From an uncultured Clostridium sp. (GTDB lineage: Bacteria > Bacillota > Clostridia > TANB77 > CAG-508), in NCBI GenBank assembly GCA_946498265.1, contig CAMMNR010000114.1:1-5869 (forward strand): a DNA stretch of 5,869 nt. The letters run 5' to 3'. The notes beneath the pieces were generated by a model. The model ran no database searches, was not told where the DNA came from, and worked only from the letters and a program-made list of their open reading frames with translations. Shown piece by piece: positions 1-5,815 of this stretch. Within the stretch, counting starts at the first letter, position 1. Every line of letters begins with the position of its first letter. The translations under genes were made by a program, and so were the position numbers.

Positions 1-974
1 AACAACCTGTATTAGTAGATAAATATATAACAGGAAAAGAATTAGAAGTAGATGCTGTATGTGATGGAAAAGATGTCTTTATACCTGGAATTATGGAACA
101 TGTTGAAAAAACAGGAATCCATTCAGGAGATAGTATCAGTGTATATCCAACCTTTAGTGTTAGCCAAAAAGCAAAAGATACAATCATAGACTATACCGTA
201 AAATTAGGATTAGGTATTGGTATTGTCGGATTATATAATATCCAATTCATTGTAGATGATAAAGAAGATGTTTATGTTATAGAAGTTAATCCAAGATCAT
301 CAAGAACTGTACCATTTATTTCAAAATCTACTGGATATTCTTTAGCAGATATTGGAACATTAGTGATGCTTGGAAAATCTTTAAAAGAGCAAGGAATTGA
401 TGTGGTATATCCAAAAGAAAAAGAAAAATGGTATGTAAAAGCACCAGCATTTTCATTCTCAAAATTATCAGGATTAGATGCAACACTTTCTCCTGAAATG
501 AAATCAACAGGAGAAGCTATTGGATATGATAAAAAATTAACTAGAGCATTGTATAAAGCACTACAATCATCAGGAATGAAACTTGCAAATTATGGAACCA
601 TATTTGTAACCATTGCAGATAAAGATAAAGAAGAAGCATTACCATTAATTCAAAGATTTTATAATTTAGGATTTAATATAGAAGCAACAAAGGGAACTGC
701 TAAATTCTTAAAAGAACATGGTATTAGAACAAGAGTGAAAAAGAAAATTAGCGAAGGTAGCGAAGAAATTTTAGAATCTTTAAGAAAAGGATATGTCAGC
801 TATGTGATTAACACAAGAAATATTGATTCTATAGACCAAGAAACAGATGGAAGCTATATTAGAAAATGTGCAACAGAAAATAATATACCAATGTTTACAG
901 CATTAGACACAGTAAGAACGGTATTAGATGTGTTAGAAGAAATCACACTTGGAATTTCAACAATTGATGAATAG
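1..974 (+). CDS. carB: Carbamoyl-phosphate synthase large subunit, C-terminal part (5' end outside window)
   Basis: CarB makes carbamoyl phosphate from bicarbonate, glutamine-derived ammonia and two ATP, feeding pyrimidine and arginine synthesis in the cytoplasm with the small subunit CarA. The frame is open from base 3, 30 codons before the first ATG at 93, and those codons are clearly homologous (a KYITGKELEVDAVCDG stretch), so 93 is an internal Met. About 323 residues are visible of a family protein of about 1070. First comes the end of the second ATP-grasp domain, including GIMEHVEKTGIHSGDS and the metal/ATP-site motif EVNPRSSRTVPF near fragment residues 94-105. The MGS-like allosteric domain follows from about residue 195, with the ATKGTA and YVINT segments that bind effectors in relatives. 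The stop is TAG at 972-974. No hairpin terminator is seen downstream. Identification is very secure; upstream carA is expected but not visible. Confidence 0.97.
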   Translation, partial: QPVLVDKYITGKELEVDAVCDGKDVFIPGIMEHVEKTGIHSGDSISVYPTFSVSQKAKDTIIDYTVKLGLGIGIVGLYNIQFIVDDKEDVYVIEVNPRSSRTVPFISKSTGYSLADIGTLVMLGKSLKEQGIDVVYPKEKEKWYVKAPAFSFSKLSGLDATLSPEMKSTGEAIGYDKKLTRALYKALQSSGMKLANYGTIFVTIADKDKEEALPLIQRFYNLGFNIEATKGTAKFLKEHGIRTRVKKKISEGSEEILESLRKGYVSYVINTRNIDSIDQETDGSYIRKCATENNIPMFTALDTVRTVLDVLEEITLGISTIDE

Positions 975-1009
975 AGTATACTAACATTTTGTTTTTTAGA
1001 AATAAATTC

Positions 1010-1038
1010 TTGCTTATTTTACAAAAATACTATATAAT
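1010..1038 (+). promoter_or_regulatory. Sigma-A-type promoter of the toxin-antitoxin-like module
   Basis: A -35 box TTGCTT (1010-1015) and a perfect -10 box TATAAT (1033-1038) are separated by exactly 17 bases. Transcription would start near 1045, leaving a leader of about 40 bases before the small ORF at 1085. This makes the module independent of carB. No clear palindromic operator was seen over the boxes. Promoter activity is inferred from consensus match only. Confidence 0.75.
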
Positions 1039-1084
1039 GAAAACGTTTAAATAAATATATAAAATAAAAAAATAGAAAGGATAA

Positions 1085-1300
1085 ATGAAATTGCAAAATC
1101 ATGTAAAATTAGAAATAGCTTTAGAAGTTATTGTTAATAAAATAGCTAATTTAATAAACGAAATCAAAAAAACTGAGGAAGAAAGTGAACGTCAAAAATT
1201 AGAACAAGATTTAAAAGAATTATTAAGCTTGAAAGAAAAAGCATATAAGGGAGATTTTGACGTAGTAGAAAAAATATTAGAAAATGGAAACGAGGTATAA
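1085..1300 (+). CDS. Small helical protein, putative antitoxin partner of the zeta-like toxin
   Basis: This 71-residue, highly charged protein is rich in Lys, Glu and Leu and looks entirely alpha-helical, with a likely coiled-coil from about residue 15 to 50. It has no signal peptide, membrane segment or recognisable DNA-binding motif. It lies 6 bases before the zeta-like kinase gene and shares its promoter, the usual antitoxin-first order, so the inferred role is neutralising that kinase. Its C-terminal KAYKGDFDVVEKILENG segment resembles, from memory, small proteins encoded next to zeta-type toxins in Firmicutes; this was not checked by a search. It is shorter than the classical epsilon antitoxin (about 90 residues) and shows no obvious similarity to it. 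The SD AAAGGA (1076-1081) is only 3 bases from ATG 1085; an in-frame TTG at 1091 would have a 9-base spacing, so the start is not certain. Confidence 0.6.
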   Translation: MKLQNHVKLEIALEVIVNKIANLINEIKKTEEESERQKLEQDLKELLSLKEKAYKGDFDVVEKILENGNEV

Positions 1301-1306
1301 TATAGT

Positions 1307-2332
1307 ATGAAAAAGAAAATTAATATGACTGAAGAAGAATTAAATCAAGCTTTATCTAGAACTCCTCAAATTATAATTGATTCTTTACCAGATAACCCTA
1401 AAAAATTACTTAAATATATAACAAGACTAGAAAAGCCAAATATTTCACCTAATATAAAACCTAAAGTTAAAGAAATGATGTTGGATAATTTATTAAGTAA
1501 TACAGAATATATTTCGACTTTTCTTTCTATAGTTGCTACTTTTTTTGATAATAAAAAAGGAGTAGAACAACCTAAAATGCACATAATATTAGGACAAACA
1601 GGAAGTGGAAAAAGCAATTTATCTGCTAAAGTTTTAAAAGAAAATGAAAATACTGTCATTATAGACTCTGACAAATATAAACATTATAGACCTGATGCTG
1701 AAATATTAGCAAAAAAAGATCCAACATTGTATGGATTTCTTACTGGCCCAGATGCATACGGTCATAGAGACAATATATATGATTATGCTACTAATAATAA
1801 ATATGATATATTAATGGAGATTGCACCATCAATAAAAAACGGATTATTTAACATAAATATAGAGGATTTAATTAATAAAGGTTATACTATAGATGCTCAT
1901 GTATTGGCTGTTAGTAAATTAAATAGTGCTTTATCAATTCATGAAAGGTATGAAGGACAAATAGAAGCAGAATTACCAACTCCTAAACTTACTGACTTAG
2001 ATAGACATAATGAATCTTTTCAAGCATTAAATGATATAATCAAAAATCTACAAAATGATAAAAGAATAGGAATAAATATATATAAAAGGGCAAAAAAGTA
2101 TACACAAATGCCAGAATTGATATTCCCCAGAGAAGGAAATAATAAGTATTCATGTCCTTATCAAGCATTATTAGAGTCTCAACAAGCAGATTATAAAAAT
2201 ACTATTTCTCAGTTTAATGATAGATATTCTACAATCTTGGAACAAATGGATAGGAGAGATGCACCTCAGGATCAATATAATCAATTGTCAAAGATAAAAG
2301 AAGAATATTCTCAAGATTTAACACATTGTTAA
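1307..2332 (+). CDS. Zeta-toxin family kinase (toxin of putative toxin-antitoxin module)
   Basis: Zeta/PezT toxins phosphorylate UDP-N-acetylglucosamine (UNAG), which blocks peptidoglycan synthesis. This 341-residue protein has the family layout: a KKGVEQPK lead-in, Walker A GQTGSGKS at residues 96-103, IDSDKYK at 119-125 (zeta has IDNDTFK with its catalytic Asp), a strand ending in ILMEIAPS with E171 matching the conserved Glu of zeta, LAV then HERYE at 213-216 for the conserved RYE, and TPK at 225-227. The N-terminal extension of about 95 residues before the P-loop is longer than in classical zeta (about 40). The tail after 285 is Gln/Glu/Lys-rich and probably coiled coil. The Arg that precedes TPK in zeta is Leu here. 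GAGG (1292-1295), inside the end of the preceding gene, is the likely SD, 11 bases from ATG 1307, suggesting translational coupling. The second Met (codon at 1325) is an alternative start. The true substrate is unproven. Confidence 0.85.
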   Translation: MKKKINMTEEELNQALSRTPQIIIDSLPDNPKKLLKYITRLEKPNISPNIKPKVKEMMLDNLLSNTEYISTFLSIVATFFDNKKGVEQPKMHIILGQTGSGKSNLSAKVLKENENTVIIDSDKYKHYRPDAEILAKKDPTLYGFLTGPDAYGHRDNIYDYATNNKYDILMEIAPSIKNGLFNINIEDLINKGYTIDAHVLAVSKLNSALSIHERYEGQIEAELPTPKLTDLDRHNESFQALNDIIKNLQNDKRIGINIYKRAKKYTQMPELIFPREGNNKYSCPYQALLESQQADYKNTISQFNDRYSTILEQMDRRDAPQDQYNQLSKIKEEYSQDLTHC

Positions 2333-2350
2333 AATAGTAATATAAAATAC

Positions 2351-2379
2351 TTGAAAAATAAATAAATTTATAATAAAAT
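2351..2379 (+). promoter_or_regulatory. Possible promoter of the 78-residue orphan gene
   Basis: TTGAAA (2351-2356) is followed after 17 bases by TAAAAT (2374-2379), each box close to sigma-A consensus. A better -10 match, TATAAT at 2369-2374, sits only 12 bases from that -35 box and is probably unusable with it. The region is almost pure A/T, so chance matches are common and confidence is limited. Confidence 0.4.
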
Positions 2380-2422
2380 ATTATTGTCAACTTTAAAATA
2401 GAAAGCAGAAAGGAGTTTTTTG

Positions 2423-2659
2423 ATGGGAAAATTCAATATAATAAAAGAGGAACGGAATATCATAATAGTATATGATATATTAGACCAAGAACATGATGTC
2501 CATATTGTTACAAATATCTCTAAAGTTTGTATGAAAAACCATTTAAATTTCTTAATGGGAGAAGACAGTTTTCATCACCGGTTTTGTAATATTTATGGAT
2601 ATGGAGAAAGTTTGCAAAGATGTTATAATGAATTACAAACTTATCTTTTGTTAAATTAA
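2423..2659 (+). CDS. Hypothetical protein, 78 residues, unrecognised
   Basis: I do not recognise this protein. It looks like a small soluble alpha/beta protein: a beta-like stretch (RNIIIVYDIL near residues 11-20), another (HDVHIVTNIS near 24-33), then a helix-rich second half with several His, Cys, Phe and Tyr residues and a leucine-rich C-terminus. No signal peptide, membrane helix or catalytic motif is evident. The start is set at ATG 2423 because the strong SD AAAGGAG (2409-2415) lies 7 bases before it; a TTG codon directly upstream at 2420 is in frame but not needed. It sits alone between the toxin-like gene and prfB and is followed by a hairpin. The good SD argues that it is translated, but nothing shows its job. 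Confidence 0.55.
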   Translation: MGKFNIIKEERNIIIVYDILDQEHDVHIVTNISKVCMKNHLNFLMGEDSFHHRFCNIYGYGESLQRCYNELQTYLLLN

Positions 2660-2697
2660 GATTAGAAAAAGAATTTTCGTAATTTAAAAAACTAAAG

Positions 2698-2724
2698 AGG
2701 GGAGAGATTATCTTTTTCTCCCCT
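2698..2724 (+). terminator. Hairpin and T-run between the orphan ORF and prfB (probable terminator)
   Basis: AGGGGAGAGA (2698-2707) pairs with the segment 2715-2724 ending CTCCCCT, giving a 10-bp stem with one G-U pair and a 7-base loop. A run of six T follows at 2730-2735, set off by ACATA, so it is a somewhat imperfect intrinsic terminator. It ends only about 10 bases before the prfB SD, so it may also act as a leader structure affecting prfB. Confidence 0.6.
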
Positions 2725-2751
2725 ACATATTTTTTAAAGGAGAGTGATTTA

Positions 2752-3859
2752 ATGTTAGAATTTGAAGAAAACAAAAAAAATCTTTTTACTCTTAAACAAA
2801 AAGTATTAGAATTAGGTGAGTCACTTTGACATATCTAATTTAGAAGAAGAACTAAAAAGCTTAGAAAAGCAAACATTGGAAGAAGAATTTTGGTCAGATA
2901 ATAAAAATACAAGTAAAGTTCTATCAAGAATAAAAAATATAAAAGGAAAGTGCACAGAATACAATACAATAAATAATGAATTGAATAATTTAATAGAATT
3001 ATGTGAGTTGGTTGAATTAGAGCCAGATGATGAAATAGAAAAAGATATAATAAAAAATACTAAAAAAATAAAAAAAGAAGTTGAAAAGTTAGAAATAGAA
3101 ACATTATTTTCTGAAAAATATGATAATAATAATGCAATTGTAACAATACATCCAGGTGCAGGAGGAACAGAATCGCAAGATTGGGCGGAAATGCTGTACA
3201 GAATGTATTCAAGATGGGCAAATAAAAAAGGATTTGAGATAAAAGAATTAGATTATTTAGAAGGAGAGGAAGCAGGTCTAAAAAGTGTAACTTTTGAAAT
3301 TATAGGAGAAAATGCATATGGATATATGAAATGTGAGAAAGGTGTACACAGATTAGTAAGGATTTCTCCATTTGATGCAGGAGGTAGAAGACATACATCA
3401 TTTGCATCAGTAGAAGTTTTACCAGAAATAACAGATGATATAGAAATAGATATAAATCCTGATGACTTACGAGTTGACACATATAGAGCTTCTGGTGCTG
3501 GAGGACAACATATAAATAAAACATCATCAGCAGTAAGGATTACTCATATTCCAACAAATATAGTTGTGGCTTGCCAATCTGAGCGTTCTCAGATTCAAAA
3601 TAGAGAAACAGCGATGAAAATGTTAAAATCGAAATTACTAGATTTAAAAGAAAAAGAGCAAAAAGAAAAAATAGAAGATTTAAAAGGAGAACAAAAAGAT
3701 ATAGGATGGGGAAGTCAAATTCGTTCTTATGTATTTTGTCCATATACTATGGTTAAAGACCATAGAACAAATTATGAAGTCGGTAATGTCGAAGCTGTAA
3801 TGAATGGTGAAATTGATGATTTCATGGAAGAATATTTAAAATCTCTAAATAAAAATTAG
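2752..3859 (+). CDS. prfB: Peptide chain release factor 2, expressed by programmed +1 frameshift
   Basis: RF2 recognises UAA and UGA stop codons on the ribosome and triggers peptide release. The gene starts at ATG 2752, 9 bases after GGAG (2739-2742). It runs 25 codons to an in-frame TGA at 2827-2829 and continues in the +1 frame from GAC at 2828, giving 368 residues (E. coli RF2 has 365). The slip site CTT TGA C (2824-2830) and an SD-like AGGTGAG (2814-2820) ending 3 bases before it are the classical RF2 autoregulation signals. In the joined protein the anticodon-like SPF falls at 205-207 and the catalytic GGQ at 250-252, the same numbers as in E. coli; residue 246 is Ala. Low RF2 favours the shift and so restores RF2. 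A start at GTG 2816 would miss the N-terminus and is wrong. No convincing promoter of its own is seen. Confidence 0.97.
2814..2830 (+). promoter_or_regulatory. RF2 programmed +1 frameshift site
   Basis: The site has an internal SD-like AGGTGAG (2814-2820), a 3-base spacer TCA, then CTT TGA C (2824-2830). The peptidyl-tRNA on CTT slips forward to TTT when RF2 is scarce, and reading resumes at GAC (2828). The UGA-C context is the weak termination context known from other RF2 genes. The stop is codon 26, as in E. coli. Confidence 0.95.
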
Positions 3860-3868
3860 TATAAAAAC

Positions 3869-3907
3869 TTGCCAGAAGTTGCCAGAAGGGACGGGCTATT
3901 TTGGCAA
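3869..3907 (+). repeat. Tandem 10-base repeat able to form alternative hairpins downstream of prfB
   Basis: TTGCCAGAAG occurs twice back to back (3869-3878 and 3879-3888). Either copy can pair with TTTTGGCAA (3899-3907), giving a 9-bp stem with one G-U pair and a loop of 11 or 21 bases. On the + strand no T-run follows, so it is a poor intrinsic terminator for prfB. Read on the - strand, the stem made with the first copy is followed by GTTTTTATA, which is more terminator-like, but no minus-strand gene was found. A role in ending or stabilising the prfB transcript is possible. Confidence 0.5.
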
Positions 3908-3948
3908 TATATTAAATTTATAGTTATTTATATATAAATGGTAATTAA

Positions 3949-4275
3949 ATGAAAGTAGTTAGTAAACAAAAAAATAGTAGAATGTGTGCAATATGTGGTG
4001 TGGACAATAAGTATGGATTACATGCTCAATTTTATAATATGGAAGACGGTAGTGTAATGTCCAAATTTCAATATAGAGAAGAACACCAAAGCTATCCAGG
4101 AAGAGTTCATGGAGGTTTAATTACAGCTATGCTAGATGAAATGGGATTAAGGGCTTTATGGGCTAAAGAAGGTAATGAGGAAGAAATGGGTGTAACTATG
4201 TCCTTAGATACAAAATATAGAAAACCTGTACCATATAATACTGAATTAATAGAAGATGATGTAAAAGAAATCTAG
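3949..4275 (+). CDS. PaaI-like hotdog-fold thioesterase, C-terminally truncated (probable pseudogene)
   Basis: The protein resembles small PaaI-type acyl-CoA thioesterases of Firmicutes, which hydrolyse acyl-CoA in the cytoplasm. Visible features are a Cys pair CAIC at 13-16, the EEHQSYPGRVHGG segment with HGG at 54-56, the following hot-dog helix ITAMLDEMGLRAL with D63/E64 at the usual active-site position, and the strand TKYRKPVPYNTEL at 88-100. Relatives run to roughly 140-160 residues; this one stops at 108, just after the KPVP strand, so the last strands of the hotdog fold are missing. None of the three forward frames after 4260 restores a homologous tail, so this looks like a deletion rather than a simple frameshift. 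There is no recognisable SD before ATG 3949, which overlaps the end of a four-codon ATG frame (ATG 3938, TGA 3950-3952). Family assignment is good; function is probably lost. Confidence 0.75.
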   Translation: MKVVSKQKNSRMCAICGVDNKYGLHAQFYNMEDGSVMSKFQYREEHQSYPGRVHGGLITAMLDEMGLRALWAKEGNEEEMGVTMSLDTKYRKPVPYNTELIEDDVKEI

Positions 4276-4302
4276 TTTTCACTAGTATTCAAATTAAAAA
4301 GG

Positions 4303-4331
4303 TTGACTTTACCAAATTACATACATATAAT
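4303..4331 (+). promoter_or_regulatory. Strong sigma-A-type promoter of the aspartokinase gene
   Basis: TTGACT (4303-4308), 17 bases, then a perfect TATAAT (4326-4331). Transcription should begin near 4338, giving a leader of only about 50 bases. That is too short for a lysine riboswitch or T-box, so RNA-level lysine control common for lysC genes is not apparent. A small inverted repeat CTAGT/ACTAG (4272-4285) lies upstream. Confidence 0.8.
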
Positions 4332-4390
4332 ATAAGTAGCTATATTTATAATTAAATAAGCTTTCATATTATTATAAAGAAGGTGCCAAT

Positions 4391-5350
4391 ATGGACACAA
4401 TAGTATTAAAATTTGGAGGGAGTTCAGTTGCGGATAATGAAAAGTTAAAAATAGTAGCTGAGAAAATTATTAATTTGTATGAGAAAGATAACAATATTGT
4501 TGTTATACTTTCGGCTCAAGGAAAAACTACGGATAGGTTAATTCAAGAAGCAGAAGAATTATCAAATTCAGTTAGTGACAGGGAAATGGATATGTTATTA
4601 AGCACAGGAGAGCAAATTTCTATTGCTAAATTGAGTATATTGCTAAATTCTTTAGGATATGAAGCAATATCTTTAACAGGATGGCAAGCAGGTATTTATA
4701 CAAACAATATCAATAAAAATGCACTTATAGAAAATATTAATACATCAAGAATTCAAAAAGAATTAGAAAAAAGAAAGATTGTTATAATAGCAGGTTTTCA
4801 AGGAATAAATGAAAACATGGATATAACAACATTTGGAAGAGGAGGTTCAGACACTACCGCTGTTGCTGTTGCAGCAGCATTAAAAGCTAAAAATTGTTAT
4901 ATATTTTCAGATGTTGACGGAGTATATACAACAGACCCTAATAAGATATCAGATGCTAAGAAATTATCAGCATTATCATATGACGAAATGTTGGAAATTT
5001 CAAGTGAAGGAGCAAAGGTGCTTCATAATAGAAGTATTGAAATAGGGGAGAAGTATAAAATTCCTATTATAACTAAATCTACTTTTAACAATAAACCAGG
5101 AACAGTGATATCTGATATTATTGAAGAAAATACAATTAAAAGTATTGTAAAGAAAGATTGTTCTAGAATATCTATTATTGGAAATGGTATTATTAGAAAT
5201 GTAACAGCAATTAAATCTGTTTTAGATATAATCGAAAAACATAAATTAGATATGTTGGAATTTGATGTTGCAGAAAGTAAGATTAGTGTAGTTTTTAAGA
5301 ATATTATAGATGATAAAATTTTGGATGAGATTCATAAAATAATAGTATAA
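4391..5350 (+). CDS. lysC: Aspartate kinase, short form with a single ACT-like domain
   Basis: Aspartokinase phosphorylates L-aspartate with ATP, the first step to lysine/diaminopimelate, threonine and methionine. The kinase domain is complete: KFGGSSV (7-13), SAQGKTTD (41-48), LSTGEQ (70-75), AGFQG (134-138), TFGRGGSDTTAVA (147-159) and SDVDGVYTTDP (173-183), ending with KPGTVISD near 235-242. The protein stops at 319 residues, whereas usual monofunctional enzymes have about 400 and two ACT domains. The remaining tail (about 248-319: a TIKSIVKK strand, RISIIGNGI, ESKISVVF, DEIHKIIV) resembles the final ACT domain alone. In known structures ACT1 is inserted within ACT2, so loss of ACT1 could leave one ACT fold. 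Since ACT1 commonly carries inhibitor sites, feedback control may differ. The SD AAGGTG (4380-4385) is 5 bases before ATG. The lysC symbol is by family only; the pathway branch is unknown. Confidence 0.93.
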   Translation: MDTIVLKFGGSSVADNEKLKIVAEKIINLYEKDNNIVVILSAQGKTTDRLIQEAEELSNSVSDREMDMLLSTGEQISIAKLSILLNSLGYEAISLTGWQAGIYTNNINKNALIENINTSRIQKELEKRKIVIIAGFQGINENMDITTFGRGGSDTTAVAVAAALKAKNCYIFSDVDGVYTTDPNKISDAKKLSALSYDEMLEISSEGAKVLHNRSIEIGEKYKIPIITKSTFNNKPGTVISDIIEENTIKSIVKKDCSRISIIGNGIIRNVTAIKSVLDIIEKHKLDMLEFDVAESKISVVFKNIIDDKILDEIHKIIV

Positions 5351-5366
5351 ATTATAATTAAAGATA

Positions 5367-5394
5367 ACAAATGTTTACTTATGTAAACATTTGT
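5367..5394. promoter_or_regulatory. Perfect 12-bp palindrome, operator-like, overlapping a promoter
   Basis: ACAAATGTTTAC (5367-5378) and GTAAACATTTGT (5383-5394) are exact reverse complements around TTAT. The palindrome begins 17 bases after the aspartokinase stop and covers the -35 box and much of the spacer of the next promoter. No T-run follows on either strand, so an intrinsic terminator is unlikely and a binding site for a dimeric repressor is the better reading. As RNA it could also cap the 3' end of the aspartokinase transcript. The regulator is not identified. Confidence 0.65.
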
Positions 5395-5402
5395 GCTATA
5401 AT
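5374..5402 (+). promoter_or_regulatory. Extended -10 promoter of the 112-residue gene
   Basis: TATAAT (5397-5402) is preceded directly by TGC, giving the extended -10 form TGnTATAAT. A weak -35 TTTACT (5374-5379) lies 17 bases upstream, inside the palindrome at 5367-5394. Transcription would start near 5409, about 29 bases before the gene. Confidence 0.7.
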
Positions 5403-5437
5403 ATTAATTATAAAAAAATATAAGTAGGAGGGATTGC

Positions 5438-5776
5438 ATGAAAACACGGGACTATAAAGAATCAAAGCTAAAACATGATTTAATTCAGGATCTACAAAAT
5501 GAAAAAAAGAAAGGAAAAACGTCAGTATATAGAAATTTAACATTTAAAGGACTTGAAATAGCAAGAAAAAAATATAAATGTGTTCCCACGGAATTACTAA
5601 TAACAACAAAAAGACTTCCTAATATACGACATATAAAAAATAGTATATTAAAAGATATTCATTATGCTTACTTACGTCATCAAAAAATTCTAGTACGGAA
5701 ATTTAAATTTTCATATGTTGACATCCTTAATGAACATCATTTAGATTATAAGATAAAATGTAAAATTATTTTATAG
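5438..5776 (+). CDS. Hypothetical basic protein, 112 residues, unrecognised
   Basis: I do not recognise this protein. It is very rich in Lys, Arg and His, with few acidic residues outside the N-terminal 25, so it is strongly basic and may bind nucleic acid. The N-terminus is a charged helix; the middle (LTFKGLEIARKKYKCVPTELL, in two parts near residues 29-39 and 40-49) could be two helices, and the last third alternates beta-like and helical stretches. There is no membrane segment or signal peptide and no clear helix-turn-helix. The start is secure: AGGAGGG (5426-5432) lies 5 bases before ATG 5438. It has its own extended -10 promoter under a palindromic operator-like site and a strong terminator 10 bases after its stop, so it forms a single-gene unit. 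Such an arrangement fits an autoregulator or a small accessory-element gene, but that is inference. Confidence 0.65.
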   Translation: MKTRDYKESKLKHDLIQDLQNEKKKGKTSVYRNLTFKGLEIARKKYKCVPTELLITTKRLPNIRHIKNSILKDIHYAYLRHQKILVRKFKFSYVDILNEHHLDYKIKCKIIL

Positions 5777-5785
5777 CCTACTTAT

Positions 5786-5815
5786 AGGAGCCAAATTTTT
5801 TGGCTCCTTTATTTT
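5786..5815 (+). terminator. Rho-independent terminator of the 112-residue gene and 5' exon of the intron
   Basis: AGGAGCCAAA (5786-5795) pairs perfectly with TTTGGCTCC plus T (5799-5808), a 10-bp stem with a TTT loop, followed by TTATTTT to 5815. This is a strong intrinsic terminator 10 bases after the preceding stop. Its T-rich tail is interrupted at 5816 by the group II intron. Confidence 0.9.

Noticed and set aside
975..990. AGTATACT palindrome plus following T-rich stretch as a carB terminator
   Set aside because: The 8-base palindrome has no loop and cannot form a useful hairpin; the T-runs are ordinary for this base composition.
1366..1674. Minus-strand open frame opposite the zeta-like gene
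   Set aside because: It is antisense to a well-supported kinase including its P-loop, and its hydrophobic composition is what AT-rich antisense frames give.
2370..2384. ATAATA/TATTAT inverted repeat after the toxin gene as a terminator
   Set aside because: It is an all-A/T 6-bp stem in near-pure A/T DNA, too weak and with no T-run.
2420..2422. TTG at 2420 as the start of the 78-residue protein
   Set aside because: ATG 2423 directly follows, has a 7-base spacing from AAAGGAG and is the better codon.
2520..2774. Minus-strand open frame across the orphan gene and the prfB start
   Set aside because: It runs through the hairpin and the start of prfB, with no homology or clear ribosome site; likely a chance frame.
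2816..2829. GTG at 2816 as the start of RF2
   Set aside because: It lies inside the frameshift signal and would drop the N-terminal 21 residues. ATG 2752 with its own SD plus the CTT TGA C shift gives E. coli-like numbering of SPF and GGQ.
3253..3743. Minus-strand open frames within prfB
   Set aside because: All are antisense to the conserved RF2 core, with low-complexity hydrophobic translations.
4332..4390. Lysine riboswitch or T-box in front of the aspartokinase gene
   Set aside because: The predicted leader is only about 50 bases, very AT-rich and without the required helices or a T-box sequence.
5367..5394. The 12-bp palindrome as an intrinsic terminator of the aspartokinase gene
   Set aside because: No T-run follows on either strand, and it overlaps the next gene's promoter. 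An operator reading fits better, though RNA 3' end protection is not excluded.
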